Shown in pieces: positions 54,101 through 64,000 of a stretch of DNA of 64,000 bases. The position numbers and the translations under genes are program-made. A model generated the notes under the pieces. That model was given only the letters and a program-made list of their open reading frames with translations. It did no database searches and was not told where the DNA came from. The DNA is taken from positions 95,677,115-95,741,114 of the forward strand of contig CM041085.1 in assembly GCA_023079485.1 (NCBI GenBank), in the 5' to 3' direction. The DNA is from Archilochus colubris (lineage: Eukaryota > Chordata > Aves > Apodiformes > Trochilidae). Positions within the stretch are counted from its first letter, which is position 1, and each line of letters opens with the position of its first letter.

Positions 54101-57100
54101 AAAACTGAAACCCTTCTACTTTATCTGAGGTATAAATCCTCGAAAAGATTATTGCCTTTCCGATTGTGTTCGCTGTAATAAAGGCTAATATTGAACTGAA
54201 CTTATCGTATTCTGGCATCACATGTTAAGTTCCAAATCTCTGTGTGTGATCTGTATTCTTTTTCATTGTTGAAATTAAAGAACAGGAAAAAATGTTGGCA
54301 ATATTATTAAAAATAGCAGAGAAAAAGCATTTTGCAGTTCAAACCTATTGCTTTCATGAGAAGGAAAAATAAACCGTGGTGCAAAGTACCGGGGGAGGGA
54401 AGGGAAGAGCATCTGTTGAAAATTAACTTCTTCAATGTTAATTAACACATAATTTTCTACCTGATGAGATGGTGTGGTAGAAAGTATAAATTGAAGGCAC
54501 AAGAGTAAGAAATGAGTCATCTTTGACTTACCGTATCAAAGACTATTGCTGTACTGCAGTCAGCATCCAAACACAGAGCATGAAGCTTCTCACAAATCAG
54601 AAAAAATACACAATCAATGAACAAATCAAATTCACTGTAAAAATAAAGGCCAGAGATTAGAGTGTATATCCAAGGGTCTGGTTAGTCACAGCTTTGACTA
54701 GCCTGCTACAGAGCTCTGCAAAACAAGTATACTGCAGCAGTGTGGCAAGCATAGGATTGCAATGCATGTCCCATATATTCAAGCATAATAGAAAACATGG
54801 TCTGGAGCTTATTCCATGTGGAAGTGGGGCTTGTTTTATGCAGGCAGAAAAAAGAGGGGGTTTTTTTCCCCACGTAATAGAATTAAAAATGAAGATTTTT
54901 CTTGATTATTGTACACAATAATTCCCCAGGATATCAGTTACATAAAGCAGGTGCTTCTGTCTCCTGTTTCCCAGATAAATGCCTGTAATCTCATTTCACA
55001 AATGATCCTATTTAGAGAGGAGCCACCTATTGTGATGATATCATTTGCTCTAGTATCCATAAATGGGCAACTTCCTACCACACGTCACGACCACTGACGA
55101 CACAAATCTTTATAATATTGAGTGGGCAGGGTAGTTGATGGGGTCCCATCAATCTACAGCAGCTTCTGCTGATACGATATCCTGAATCCTGCATAATTAT
55201 CTAAAAGGCTGAAAATCAAGCATTAAGCCTGATTGGTGGAGCTCAAAAAAAAAAAAAAAAAAGAAAGAAAGAAAGAAAAAAAAAAGCAGCACCTAAAACT
55301 GGAAAGAAAAAAATAAATCCTGGAGAGGTAGTAAAGGCAAATAAGACATAACCACAGAGCAGTGGCACTTTTTCCGATGCCTTCTGCACTCACAAGATAC
55401 TGGTAGATATGAACAAAATCACTCAGTTAAGAAGTGTAGCTGTCAGTTTATTTTTATCAAATAATAAAGACTGTCTATCCTCTTTCCTTACAAATGCAAA
55501 ATACACATATGCAGGAAAAAAGGACTGGTGCTTCAGTGATGAACAAATTAGCCCACTCTTACTGAATATTTTTAGAATTAGCAACTGCTTGTCACAGTAG
55601 CTTGGAAAATGAACTCTGTAACAAAATATCCTTAGACTGTTTGAAATCCAGTCTGCAAGGATGCTTTGCTTTGTGCTCTAGCTGCATGGATTTAATTTCT
55701 CAGAGCAGTGTTCCTTAAGAAAAATCATTCCATTAGAATACATATTTGGGAAATGTTATGATGCTCACAGCTGAAATTAGTTCCCATTTGCCTGCTGTAA
55801 CATTCAGAGATCTGAGGAGAGTTAAAGGTGATTCCCCACCCTTTCCCCAAGGGATGAGGTTGTGCCTAGTGGCTAAAGCAAATTGCTTAAGGGCCTTGTA
55901 TTTAGTATTTTTCCTGGCAGTAGTTTCTAAGAATTTCAAAAGAAGGTCCCCAGTTTCAAAAAATTACCTGAGGGAATTTTTCAACAGGATGTTCATGAAT
56001 CTTGGTTTACATACTCCTGCTTTGAACAGACTGAGCTGTATTTAAACAGCTCCTTAACACACAGACACAAAGGTGTAACATTAGAATGCATCCACATGCT
56101 CACATGACAATGCTCACCAGAACTCCAGACATGCTGGGGTTTTGGGATAGAAAACCTTAAAGTTTAAAAGCACAAAACCTGAGAGGACTTTCTATACATT
56201 TCCACTGATGTAGTTCTACCACAACAGACTCCACATCTCAAAATTCAACCCCTCCTTTGCAGAGGGCCCTTGTTACACTTTGCCCTTACTTCATAGTATT
56301 TCTGGAACAGCAGCCACCCTTTACTAAATTTATTACACATAGAGAGGGTTCCTAAGGCAAGAAGTGCAAATATCAATAATAAATGAAACCCCTTCAGAGC
56401 TGACTACTATCACACTGACTCATATAGATCTAGTTGGGGTGAAAAAAATCTGAGAACAGCATCCATGGCTCCAAGATGTAGCTATGCAGTAAAAGCAGAA
56501 AAGTCAATGGGTTTTCTAAAAGCACCCTAGAGAGTGTAAGAACTTCCTCAGAGATTGAAAACAATAGAGAAAACCATTTCAGAGCACCGAATAGCCATTT
56601 AGACGTGAGCAGGTGCTTTCCCTCTCCCTTCCTCCCTCCCTCTGATGCTCATCTTCAAGATAACACCAGCTGATCTCCCTAGGTATGCTGTCTAACCAAA
56701 GACATAAGGGCAGCTTTGTCTCTGGGGATCATAACCCCTTCATTTCAGCACTGTGTGGAAGTAAAAAAGTATATACTCTGGTGTCCAGATGGCATAAATA
56801 TTTTCCATGGGTTTCCATGACAAAAGATAAAGATAACACAAGAAACAGAAAGTTGAAGTATGTGTGAGCGTAACTGAGATTGATGGTGCAGAAGTTTCTC
56901 TCTTGGCTAGATACAAGATGATAAAATGGGAACATGGGGGAAAAAAAGGCAGCAAATAGCTAAAGAGAATATTCATCACTGCCCCACCAAACTCAGTCCC
57001 TCCTTGGGAAACACCACCTGTCAGATTTTCTTGGTAATATACAAAGCTGTTCAAGGACATAGTAGAAAAGCATGCATTTTCTTAAAACAGCACCTTTTTC

Positions 57101-60100
57101 AGTATCTGATTCAAAGCATATCATCACTCTTCTTTAATGAGTTTTGAGCTTACCAGGCACATAGTGATGAGCATACAGCATGGCTTTCCCCTACAGAGGA
57201 TGCTAAGCATGGTGCAGTGGAAGATGCCCTGATGGTTCTGATCTTTCCTTAACATCACCTAGGTTTTATAAGAGATAGTGCTACAGAGAATGGACCATCA
57301 TTCCCAAACCCCCTGCTGGAACAGGGCCAGAGGAGGAGACCACAACCTCCCTGGGCAGCCTGTTCCAGTGCTCTGTCAACCTCACAGTGAAAAAAATCTT
57401 CCTTATATTTATACAGAACTGTCTATGCTCCAGTTTATAACCATTGCCCCTTGTCCTATTGTTAGTCACCCCTGAGAAAAGCTTCACTCTGTCCTCCTGG
57501 CACTTGCCCCTTACATATTTATACAGATTTATAAACATCAATGAGGTCACCCCTCATTCTCCTCCAAGCTGAAGAGACCCAGCTCCCTCAGTCTTTCCTC
57601 ATAAGGGAGATGTTCCACTCTCTTAATCATCTTTGCAGCTCTGTGCTGGACTCTCTCAAGCAGTTCCTGTCCTTCTGGAACTGAGGGGCCCAGAACTAGA
57701 CACAATATTCCAGATGCAGCCTCACCAGGGCAGAGCAGAGGGGGAGGAGAACCTCTGTTGACCTACTAACCACCCCTTTCTAATGCACCCCAGGATGCCA
57801 TTGGCCTTCTTGGCCACAAGGGCACATGTATGCTTTACATTTGGGATCATTAAGAACAATCCTAATATTCTAAAAAATAAGCCTAAATATCCTTAGACAG
57901 CCTATGGAATTCCTACTGGGCTTCCTTTTACTTGGCTTATTCTTTCTAGTATACTTGGAAACTTAATGTCTTTAGGCATTGGGGCCAGCTTATAAATCTA
58001 CACATTCCTGGGCAGAGAATAAGTAGACTGAATCTTCTTTAAAATGTCCAGACTTTCCACTAATTAGAACTGAAACCTAAGTCATAAACCACCACTGAAT
58101 GAAACTCCATTCTGAACTGGAGGAGACAGAAAGATGCAAAATATCTACTGATACTTTAGTAGATGGTGTCTTTAAAGAAATGCAAGTAACCGCTTCAGTT
58201 AAATGAGCTTGTCTGATTTGAGCAGCAAGAAACCCTGCCATCTCCAGTAAGTGTCACTGTAACATAATAATTATTGGAGAAATACAAAACCAACAAAAAT
58301 TATACTAGAAAAACCTGCAATGTTTTCCTTTTAAACAGCAAACAATCAACAATCAGTACAAATAAAATGTGAATTCTTACATGTCATCTTTTTCCAGACA
58401 CAGAGTAGGAAACTGTTGCTGCATATTATGTGAAGGTTCCTGTAATCATGTTACTCATGTGATCTGTTAACTCCTGTTAATCTTGGTACTTGTGTGTGTT
58501 GCTTAACAAGGAAAGTGTAAACTAAGATAAGGAAAAGCTTTGAAAGAACTTGCACCTCCACTCAGTTTCACATCAGACAAACACAAATATTAGAGAAGTG
58601 TCTTGGACAAGCAAACTTTATCCTGCTATGCTTTCTAATGTGCTTTCTACACCCAGGGTCAGAAACACTAAGGGCTAAAAAGTACATCCTCCTTCTTTTT
58701 CACTTGTGCCTACAATCTTTAAGGAGCTGAACCTGCTAGGACACACTCGACAGGCATTCCTACAAGATGCATAATATTGCTGCATTCAAGAAGAGATTCT
58801 TCCTTAAATTCCTCTGAGATTCATCACCATTGCTTTGCAGCAAGTCCATAGAAAACTCCAAAGGGGGATTTTCAGCCTCATAAGGCCAAAAGTAATTTGT
58901 CATAATATAATAAAAACGATGAAGGAACAATCTGCAGTTTTTAATTACTTGTCAAAACCCTATATACCCAGCAAAATGCTAGAGATATTTATTGCCAATA
59001 TCATACCTAAACAATAATAATCACAATAAATTATTACTTAATGGCTAAAACAATCAGGAAAAAGCCCTGTTCATAAGCTCATTTATATACCACCAGATGC
59101 AATGCTGGTATCCCAGTGAAAACACAAATGTTAATTTTAATTTCACAGTCCATTAGGAATACAGGTGTAAAAACATCTACCAAATAAAAAGGGGCATGTC
59201 CTGATGGGTAACACATAATTTTCATTTCCATATCAATATTAAAATAATTGAAAGCAGAGATCTTTAAAATTTTTATGGAGGGGGGGGCTTTTCTTTGTTT
59301 TTCAAAGGGTGGTTATTACAATTGTTCATTGATAAGGGATGGCCCTGGTTCACATCTAGTGACCCTTCCAAATAAATCACCACTGTCTGTGAGAACAGAA
59401 GAAATGTATAAAAAGTTCTGTCTGATGTCATTCTGCCTTTGAAACAATGTATTTCTACTAAGACATTCTCTTTTCAGTGGAATTCCCACTGCTTTGAAAG
59501 GGAGCTGTGTTGAAACATTTATGGCCCAAACATTTGTGCAAAATACTGTTTAATATAAACTGCAAATAAATGCTTTCTTTTACCATAAGCCTAGATACTG
59601 TAGGATGTCTGGTAGAAAGAAACAAAGGTCAGATGCTTGGCAGGCTTTATCCTCGTAGACTATAAATCTGATTCTTAGAGCAGGATTCCTGATTCTTTCA
59701 GATCAGGATTCAATATAAATTATAGCTATTGTGACAAAACATCCCCATTGGCAGGCAGATGATTCATGTTTCATTCAATGAAACAGTTTGTTTTATTGAA
59801 TATCAAAGCTATAAAATGGTCTTTACATGGACCAGCAAAATTATGGTATGTTCATAAATCTGTGACACAAAAAATGAGGGTTCTTGCAGGTTAAGGTGTC
59901 AGAAATTCTGCATATTGTGATATTACCAAGGTGAGAGATGCACCCATGAGCAGGAAAGCTTTGTGAACATTGATCCCTCAACTCATTTGGATGCAAGCTG
60001 CACTAACTTCTGGCTACCCTTCTATGCAAGTGTTGAAGAATGGCAATAACAACAAAGAGAAAAACAATCCTGAATGATCATATATCAATAATAACTTTTT

Positions 60101-63100
60101 TTTTAAAATAGTACCATTAATGCCTTTGTTTAAATATGAGTAGGTTGCTTCCAGTTCTTTTTCTTCTTCCCAGTAGCTCCAGATAGCTTAATTTAAGCTC
60201 TTAATAGTCTACCCTCTCTTCCTTTGCAAAGCTTCCAGCATTTTCTTTGCAGTAGCATTGTCAGAATGCATCTCAAAATTATTATTGGAAAAGCAAAATC
60301 TCCCTGTGGAGATGTGTAAGCTTAAAGTACTTAAGAAGTGCCTCAACTTTGTACTTAAATTTTAACAAACTTTATAACCGAGGCATTAATCTTAGCAAAC
60401 CCACAAATACTTTTCAAAGAAACCATTAGTCTGAGAATGGCAATGTAGACTTACTGGGCCTCTCTTATTTTAAGTAAAAGAATTACCATTGATGTAGCAG
60501 ATGTCAGGATTTTATCTATCATTTCATTTTCTAATCCGTGTCCCATTACAAACCCAGCTCCAGTTTTGCCTTGGCTTCTCATTCTGCTTCTACTTCCCAA
60601 TTTTTAAGTTCAAATAGATGAAAAAGTGATGCGAGACAACATTTCCTCTTTAAATTTGGATTCCTGGACTCTTTAAGAGATGACTAGTAGGCCTTTGGAC
60701 AAAACTGAAGATGTTGCTGTAAGAAATCATTCTATAAAGTATGGAAAAATACAACAAAGAGGAAGTACTTGAAGATAACCGAAGGATGATCAGGTTCTAG
60801 CTAAATCTCACATCAAGAAATCCATTCTCCCTTGACAAGCTGAAGAATTTCTCAGGGCTGGTGATCCCAAAGGAGGCACCTTACACATGTGAACATGAAC
60901 AGCCTACAAGCTCTCATTAACATTTCTGGGCCATTTGCTTATAATAATAATATAATCTTGATTGCTTTGTGCGTAGACAAAATTCTGCTTCACATAATAC
61001 ATGCTTTGCACCTCCAGTATACAAATATGACTATGTAAGCCCAATACTAAATGTGTGCTGCTCTGCAGCAGCTGCAGTACCAGAGTTTGGACCTCTTCAA
61101 GTCCAAACATGTTGTGGGCTTTGGTGTCACTCTCAGGTCCTTGGTCTGGCTGGTATGCAATGATCCAAGATGACAAACTTTGTTCTGAAGGTCGAACAAA
61201 GTCAAGTTTTGTAACCTCAAATGTTGCCATGAGACAAAACAGTCATCTCCAGGCCACAGCTCATCATAGGCACTGGCACTAATCCATTTCCAGGCATCAC
61301 AGCTCATAAACTCAGAACTATTATGGACTCGATAAAGTCAATCAATGCATTAGTTAAGTGAGATGGAATGATTTAGCTCTTAGGAAAAAAACATAGGGCT
61401 CAGTATTTTTCGTTGCTGGTTTTGAGCATCTCAGAATAACAAATCTCAAGAAAACTGAGTTCAGACACCCATACCTTGGCACATTCACTTGAAACAATCA
61501 AGAAAACAAAGACTTTTTGTCTTGTTTAAATAAACTGAGAAGGCTTGAAAGCAAGGACTGCTTCTTACTATCTCTCTGTTTTACAAAGCCCTCCTAAAGG
61601 GTTTTCTTCTGAGACCCTACGCAAAAGAGGATATGTGCAACAGCCTCACAAGATACTAGTTTCATCCCCTACATATCTGAAAAGTCAAACTCTAAAGCAT
61701 CAGAATATCACTGGCAACTTTTTCAAAGGTGGAAAAAACCTATAATACTTAAAATTACTTTCTCCAGTGCCAAATCATAGCTAGATATAAAACCAGGGTG
61801 CAGTGGTAATGGGAGGAAATCCGGTACACTGGATGCCACAATATGTATTAAAAATACGTTTGTGTGCAAATTCTCTTTAATCATACATGTTAACTTAAAG
61901 TAATAAAGGTAAACAGCTGTATATATTTACACATATCAAAATAATCAGTAAAGTATGTTGACTCATCACAACCTTTCCGAGGCCTACTTTCTCAGCAACT
62001 CTGCCTTTTATTTTAGAAACTAACTGATCTATACGTAATGCTTCCTATTTTGAAGAAAAATGAATATTCAAAAAATGGGATAGGGAACTTACATTTTTTT
62101 AATGACAGTAACGCCAGAATACTTTAATGAAATTATATACAATACTCAACATTGCAATATTCAATACTCAAAGGTACAATAATTTCATATAATAGCTGTT
62201 AGATCTTCTGTCTCTATGAGCCTACATTTTCATTTCAGAGAACCTTGCTGCCATCCAAGAAAGTTTCCAATCTGACACGTATTATTACTTTTAATCCATT
62301 TTTTTTTTACCTTGAATAAATACAGAGGCTTCTAGCATAAGCTTTGGCAGTTAAAATGTGCAGTGAAAGGAAGGTTTAGCATAACTACTAAAAGCAGTGA
62401 CATCATTTCTGACACACCAAACAAAATAGTAGAAATATTATTTCAGGAGATGATTTCTATTAAGTTTTGTGATACTTGCAGAAAGACAATGTGTGCAAGG
62501 CTTCTCCTTAACAGTGGCAATGAAGAAATAAAATCCCCTAGTAATAGGTCTGAAAAGAAAGTTACAATACAACTGTCAGATGCCTCTTCCTTAAGAGTGA
62601 CTGAAGGCCAGGGAACGATTTGAAAAAAATACAGTTATCACTGACAGATTATTGAATCCTGGCAGCATACAAAGGAAAAGCATGAGATGATATCAATATT
62701 CACAGTAATAAATTTTGATGCTTTCATAATGTAGGTATTACCTCAGTGAGACACTTGTCTAAAGACCTGCCTTCCCTTGATTTTTGTCTTTTATGAAAGT
62801 GGAATATGCCCCCCGTGTCAACCTTTCATCAAGACTGCCCAGTAAGAACCTACAAATTTTGATAACTGGGATTTTGCAGACTAGAACTGAAGCACACTGG
62901 CAAAGCTGATATGTGTAGAAGTCACTATGGTTACTGCCTACACTCCCTTTGCCTCCAATAACATCTTTCATTTCCATAAGCATTAAAATTCACCAAATGC
63001 ACCAAAATTATTCAGACAAAAAAACCCATCTCTTTGGTTTATAAGCCTTTTAGCTGTGTTGCTTTTATCTTTTCTAGGTTCAGACTTGTAGCAATGTTGA

Positions 63101-63877
63101 GGCATATTATTACACATCTGTGTATCAGGATGATTGCAGTAGCACTGGTGTGGTGGTCATGCTTCTTAGACCCCTGCTTCAGCAGTGCGTGCGGAGCAGC
63201 TCGCTGCTCTTGGCCAGTGCAAAGCTGAAACCCAGAAAATGCTGTATCAGATGCCAAATGAGAAGCACTAGCTGGGGATTTAGAAAGCCAAACTCAGATG
63301 AATTCTCTTAGTATTATTGTAAATATTCCCACTTCTAAGAAAATTAAAAATTGGTTTTCCCTGACTAGATTCTCTATCTGTTGCAATAAGAAATACCTAT
63401 ATGTAAAACTACTTTTTTTTTTTCCCTTTATCCTATAGTAGCCAGCATGATTCTTCCTTATAGTAATCTTACATAAATGTCAAACTGCCTAGAGCTTATT
63501 TTTTCCTGAATTCATTGTCATTTGGTATACCGTAAAATTGTTACTTAAAATTGAGAGCAGTGTCTGTGACCTCGACAGTAGCTAAAAAACATGTGTTACT
63601 TTTATTCTTCTACTGCAAATAGCTTTGTCCTCAAGTTTCTCCCAGCATGACAGGTGATTTGTTCCCTGCTATTGCCTGTTATTTTGAAAATCTGCTTGTA
63701 CCACCAGCACCTCTCCTCCACACCACCATCCAAGTAAACTGTTCTTCCTCTTTTCACCCCATCTAGCCCTTACTGCCTTTAGTCACCAGGTCACCTACCT
63801 GACAAGTAAATCAGTGCACTCTTTATAAGTTCAGCTATTTCTTTCATTTTCCCTGTATCTAATTTTGCTGATGATCC
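45023..63877 (-). CDS. 3' part of a spliced protein-coding gene, identity unknown (12 exons)
   Basis: Twelve minus-strand segments, each bounded by an AG acceptor and a GT donor, join into one open frame of 1077 nt (358 codons plus a TAA stop). Their splice phases match at all eleven junctions, which is hard to obtain by chance in AT-rich intronic DNA. The order from 5' to 3' is 63877-63799, 63271-63114, 62905-62850, 62775-62742, 62341-62311, 62144-62093, 61535-61475, 61215-61001, 60583-60487, 58439-58381, 54634-54532 and 45154-45023. The protein is rich in Leu, Ile, Ser and Cys and has several amphipathic-looking stretches. It shows no signal peptide or catalytic motif that I recognise. A helical, HEAT/armadillo-like scaffold is only an impression. 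The 5' exons lie beyond the right edge. Gene reality is likely, the precise edges of exons three to six less so, and the family is unassigned. Confidence 0.8.
50115..50450. repeat. Larger degenerate pentanucleotide array around the AGGAT block
   Basis: On both sides of the perfect block the same five-base period continues with variant units (AGCAC, AGCTC, AGCCC, AGGAC). The perfect block is thus the homogenised core of an older CAGCN-type array of about 335 bases. Confidence 0.92.
50181..50305. repeat. Pentanucleotide satellite, 25 perfect AGGAT units
   Basis: Twenty-five uninterrupted AGGAT units make 125 bases with no mismatch. Perfect homogeneity points to recent slippage expansion and probable length polymorphism. 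It lies in the last intron of the minus-strand gene. Confidence 0.98.
54532..54634 (-). CDS. Exon 11 of the visible part of the minus-strand gene
   Basis: The acceptor 'cctttatttttacag' and the donor ACG|gtaagt are both excellent. The single open frame encodes [19 protein letters not shown] and continues to STAIVFDT, a hydrophobic helix followed by a Cys/Asp-containing loop. It exits in phase 0. This exon was the anchor from which the rest of the chain was found, and it would be hard to explain as noise. Confidence 0.86.
55245..55285. repeat. Poly(A) and GAAA simple repeat
   Basis: Eighteen A, then about four GAAA units and a second A-run, in the intron between exons 10 and 11. No flanking retroposon was recognised. 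Confidence 0.9.
57300..57830 (-). mobile_element. CR1 copy in an intron, lacking the extreme 3' tip
   Basis: Minus-strand frames read [19 protein letters not shown] and [16 protein letters not shown], and the plus strand shows 'gaggggcccagaactagaca'. The octamer tail is missing. It lies in the intron between exons 10 and 11 of the minus-strand gene, in the same orientation as the gene. Confidence 0.9.
58381..58439 (-). CDS. Exon 10 of the visible part of the minus-strand gene
   Basis: The donor AT|gtaagaattc is strong. The acceptor 'aacatgattacag' has a weak pyrimidine tract. The exon encodes [19 protein letters not shown] and two bases of an Ile codon completed by exon 11. Entry in phase 0 matches exon 9 across a 2.0 kb intron. 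Confidence 0.78.
60487..60583 (-). CDS. Exon 9 of the visible part of the minus-strand gene
   Basis: The donor is ATG|gtaatt. The frame [20 protein letters not shown] and onward to ILTSATSM is open and coding-like. Several AGs in a row ('gggaagtagaagcag') could serve as the acceptor (exon edge at 60583, 60586, 60589 or 60592). All keep the same phase and would add up to three residues. The G-rich GKTGAG run is not a P-loop: the GxxxxGK spacing is absent. Confidence 0.72.
61001..61215 (-). CDS. Exon 8 of the visible part of the minus-strand gene (largest exon)
   Basis: This is a 215-base exon. It starts after 'tttgag' preceded by a 'gttttgtctc' tract and enters in phase 0. The 71 codons include [16 protein letters not shown], a polar linker (DQGPESDTK) and the leucine-rich helix [17 protein letters not shown]. 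Codon use and composition look coding. The assigned donor, AGCAT|gtatta, is the only nearby GT giving the phase-2 exit that exon 9 needs, but it is a weak site. An alternative is GAG|gtgcaa thirteen bases earlier, which would not match. Confidence 0.72.
61475..61535 (-). CDS. Exon 7 of the visible part of the minus-strand gene
   Basis: The acceptor 'gctttcaagccttctcag' and the donor AAG|gtatgg are both good. Only one of the three frames is open over its 61 bases, and it gives [20 protein letters not shown]. That is exactly the frame required by the phase-2 exit of exon 6, and it exits in phase 0 as exon 8 requires. This agreement is part of the main evidence for the gene. Confidence 0.75.
62093..62144 (-). 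CDS. Exon 6 of the visible part of the minus-strand gene
   Basis: The donor AT|gtaagttccc is excellent. The acceptor 'gcaatgttgag' has only a modest pyrimidine tract. The frame is [16 protein letters not shown] with split codons at both ends (Val before, Ile after). An in-frame TGA immediately upstream of the acceptor limits the exon. The run of seven A bases before the donor makes this exon sensitive to sequencing error. Confidence 0.6.
62311..62341 (-). CDS. Exon 5 of the visible part of the minus-strand gene (31 nt)
   Basis: This is a very small exon. The acceptor follows the pyrimidine tract 'cttcctttcactgcac' and ends 'gccaaag', and the donor is CAAG|gtaaaa. It enters in phase 0 and leaves in phase 1, encoding [10 protein letters not shown]. 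An in-frame stop lies just upstream of the acceptor, so the exon cannot extend further 5'. The phase-1 exit completes a Val codon with exon 6. Confidence 0.6.
62742..62775 (-). CDS. Exon 4 of the visible part of the minus-strand gene (34 nt)
   Basis: The donor GAG|gtaata is good and the frame [11 protein letters not shown] is open. The acceptor is less clear. The chosen 'aaaaatcaag' gives 34 nt, while an AG twelve bases upstream gives 46 nt in the same phase. Only 74 bases separate it from exon 3, which is short for a vertebrate intron but possible. Taken alone this would be weak. Its support is that the phases on both sides agree. Confidence 0.5.
62850..62905 (-). CDS. Exon 3 of the visible part of the minus-strand gene
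   Basis: The acceptor is 'gacttctacacatatcag' and entry is in phase 0. It encodes [18 protein letters not shown], a cysteine-rich hydrophobic helix. Two donors overlap: TGTAG|gttctt, which fits the next exon in phase 2, and four bases earlier T|gtaggt, which has the better consensus but forces a very short next exon. I chose the first for frame continuity. The exact 3' edge is therefore uncertain by four bases. Confidence 0.6.
63114..63271 (-). CDS. Exon 2 of the visible part of the minus-strand gene
   Basis: The acceptor is 'ggctttctaaatccccag', one of the best in the window, and the donor is TGT|gtaata. The exon opens with two bases that complete an Ala codon with the previous exon, then runs 52 codons to phase 0. 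It encodes a Ser/Ala-rich start, then the stretch [13 protein letters not shown], then a hydrophobic stretch ending [10 protein letters not shown]. It has more CpG and GC than its surroundings, as expected for an exon. An internal AG at 63225-63226 is an alternative acceptor but would break the phase with exon 1. Confidence 0.82.
63799..63877 (-). CDS. Exon 1 of the visible part of the minus-strand gene
   Basis: This is the most upstream exon I can place. The acceptor is a pyrimidine run followed by 'cacctaaag' (63878 onward) and the donor is a strong CAG|gtaggt. The frame gives 26 codons plus one base and includes [17 protein letters not shown], a convincing amphipathic helix. It ends in phase 1, which matches the two-base start of the next exon. 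An alternative acceptor eight bases further in would change the entry phase. The exon before it should lie at or beyond the window edge. A candidate piece around 63944-63990 ends with AAAG|gtactc, but its frame fit is ambiguous. Confidence 0.78.
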
Positions 63878-64000
63878 CTTTAGGTGAAAAAATCTTCATA
63901 TTACTCTTCATACTCTCAGAGGGCTCCTTGAAGAAGGTTTCACTGAGTACCTTTGCCCTGTTTTCCAGGAGCAGCAGTCATCACTAGTTAGAGGACATGC

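Larger units (their letters stand above)
45155..54531 (-). other. Last intron of the minus-strand gene (9.4 kb)
   Basis: AT-rich DNA between the terminal exon and exon 11. It carries the AGGAT satellite array at 50.1-50.45 kb with GC-richer flanks (49.86-50.7 kb). At 53.89, 54.05 and 54.18 kb there are three copies of the short motif 'taaaggct'. I saw no further exon or recognisable transposon in it. Confidence 0.65.

Noticed and set aside
61047..61307. 86-codon minus-strand frame overlapping exon 8
   Set aside because: Different frame from exon 8, no fitting splice phases, composition less coding-like.
62759..62983. 74-codon minus-strand frame spanning exon 3 and beyond
   Set aside because: Only the middle part (exon 3) has splice support. 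The remainder reads through introns and disagrees with the frame of exon 4.
63034..63311. Plus-strand frames with an acceptor-like 'gcttttatcttttctag'
   Set aside because: They overlap exon 2 of the minus-strand gene, which has better splice sites and fits the exon chain. The plus-strand frames are shadows.
63531..63581. Minus-strand candidate exon with the good acceptor 'catgttttttag' and donor ACG|gtatac
   Set aside because: Its open frame enters in phase 0, which does not match the phase-1 exit of exon 1, while exon 1 joins exon 2 directly in phase. It could be an alternative exon but is not included.
1..64000. Search for CRISPR arrays, bacterial operons, tRNA or rRNA genes
   Set aside because: The window is bird nuclear DNA. 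No direct-repeat/spacer pattern, Shine-Dalgarno-led gene clusters, or tRNA/rRNA sequences were seen by eye.

Overview
The window is almost certainly vertebrate nuclear DNA from a bird. It is AT-rich and long open frames are rare. The dominant interspersed repeat is CR1, the avian non-LTR retrotransposon, with its typical 3' end (a 'gatgatct...ggtc' block followed by 'attctatg' repeats). There is also one avian ERV-type LTR. No bacterial, phage, plasmid, CRISPR, tRNA or rRNA feature was seen. Species was not determined.

Left and middle part (1 to about 44.7 kb): I found no protein-coding exon I would defend here. It holds about ten CR1 copies or fragments on both strands (4.1-4.8, 10.7, 12.8-14.05, 15.6-16.3, 17.6-18.0, 20.0, 24.5, 26.2, 34.2-35.1 and 39.7-40.4 kb), all truncated at the 5' end and all broken. 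It also holds low-complexity A/C and A/G tracts, a microsatellite grown inside a CR1, two short perfect or near-perfect tandem duplications, small palindromes and a decayed LTR at 43.1-43.85 kb. One TATA-box-like sequence at 32.47 kb stands out. Some GC-richer islands (9.86-10.36, 10.99-11.18, 36.3-37.0 and 42.0-42.45 kb) are unexplained.

Right part (about 44.7 to 63.9 kb): the minus strand carries the 3' end of a real-looking spliced gene. Twelve exons can be joined between 63877 and 45023. Each has recognisable acceptor and donor sites. The splice phases agree at every junction, and the joined frame of 1077 nt (358 codons plus TAA) has no internal stop. A poly(A) signal follows 309 bases after the stop codon. 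The 5' end lies beyond the right edge of the window. The predicted protein is leucine/isoleucine-rich and looks mostly helical. I could not assign it to a family, so it is left unnamed. Its upstream exons are packed into about 3.4 kb (60.5-63.9 kb). The last three introns are long (2.0, 3.7 and 9.4 kb) and contain a minus-strand CR1 (57.3-57.8 kb) and a striking pentanucleotide satellite, 25 perfect AGGAT units inside a larger degenerate array (50.1-50.45 kb).

All exon calls come from reading splice signals and frames by eye. No homology search or transcript data were available.
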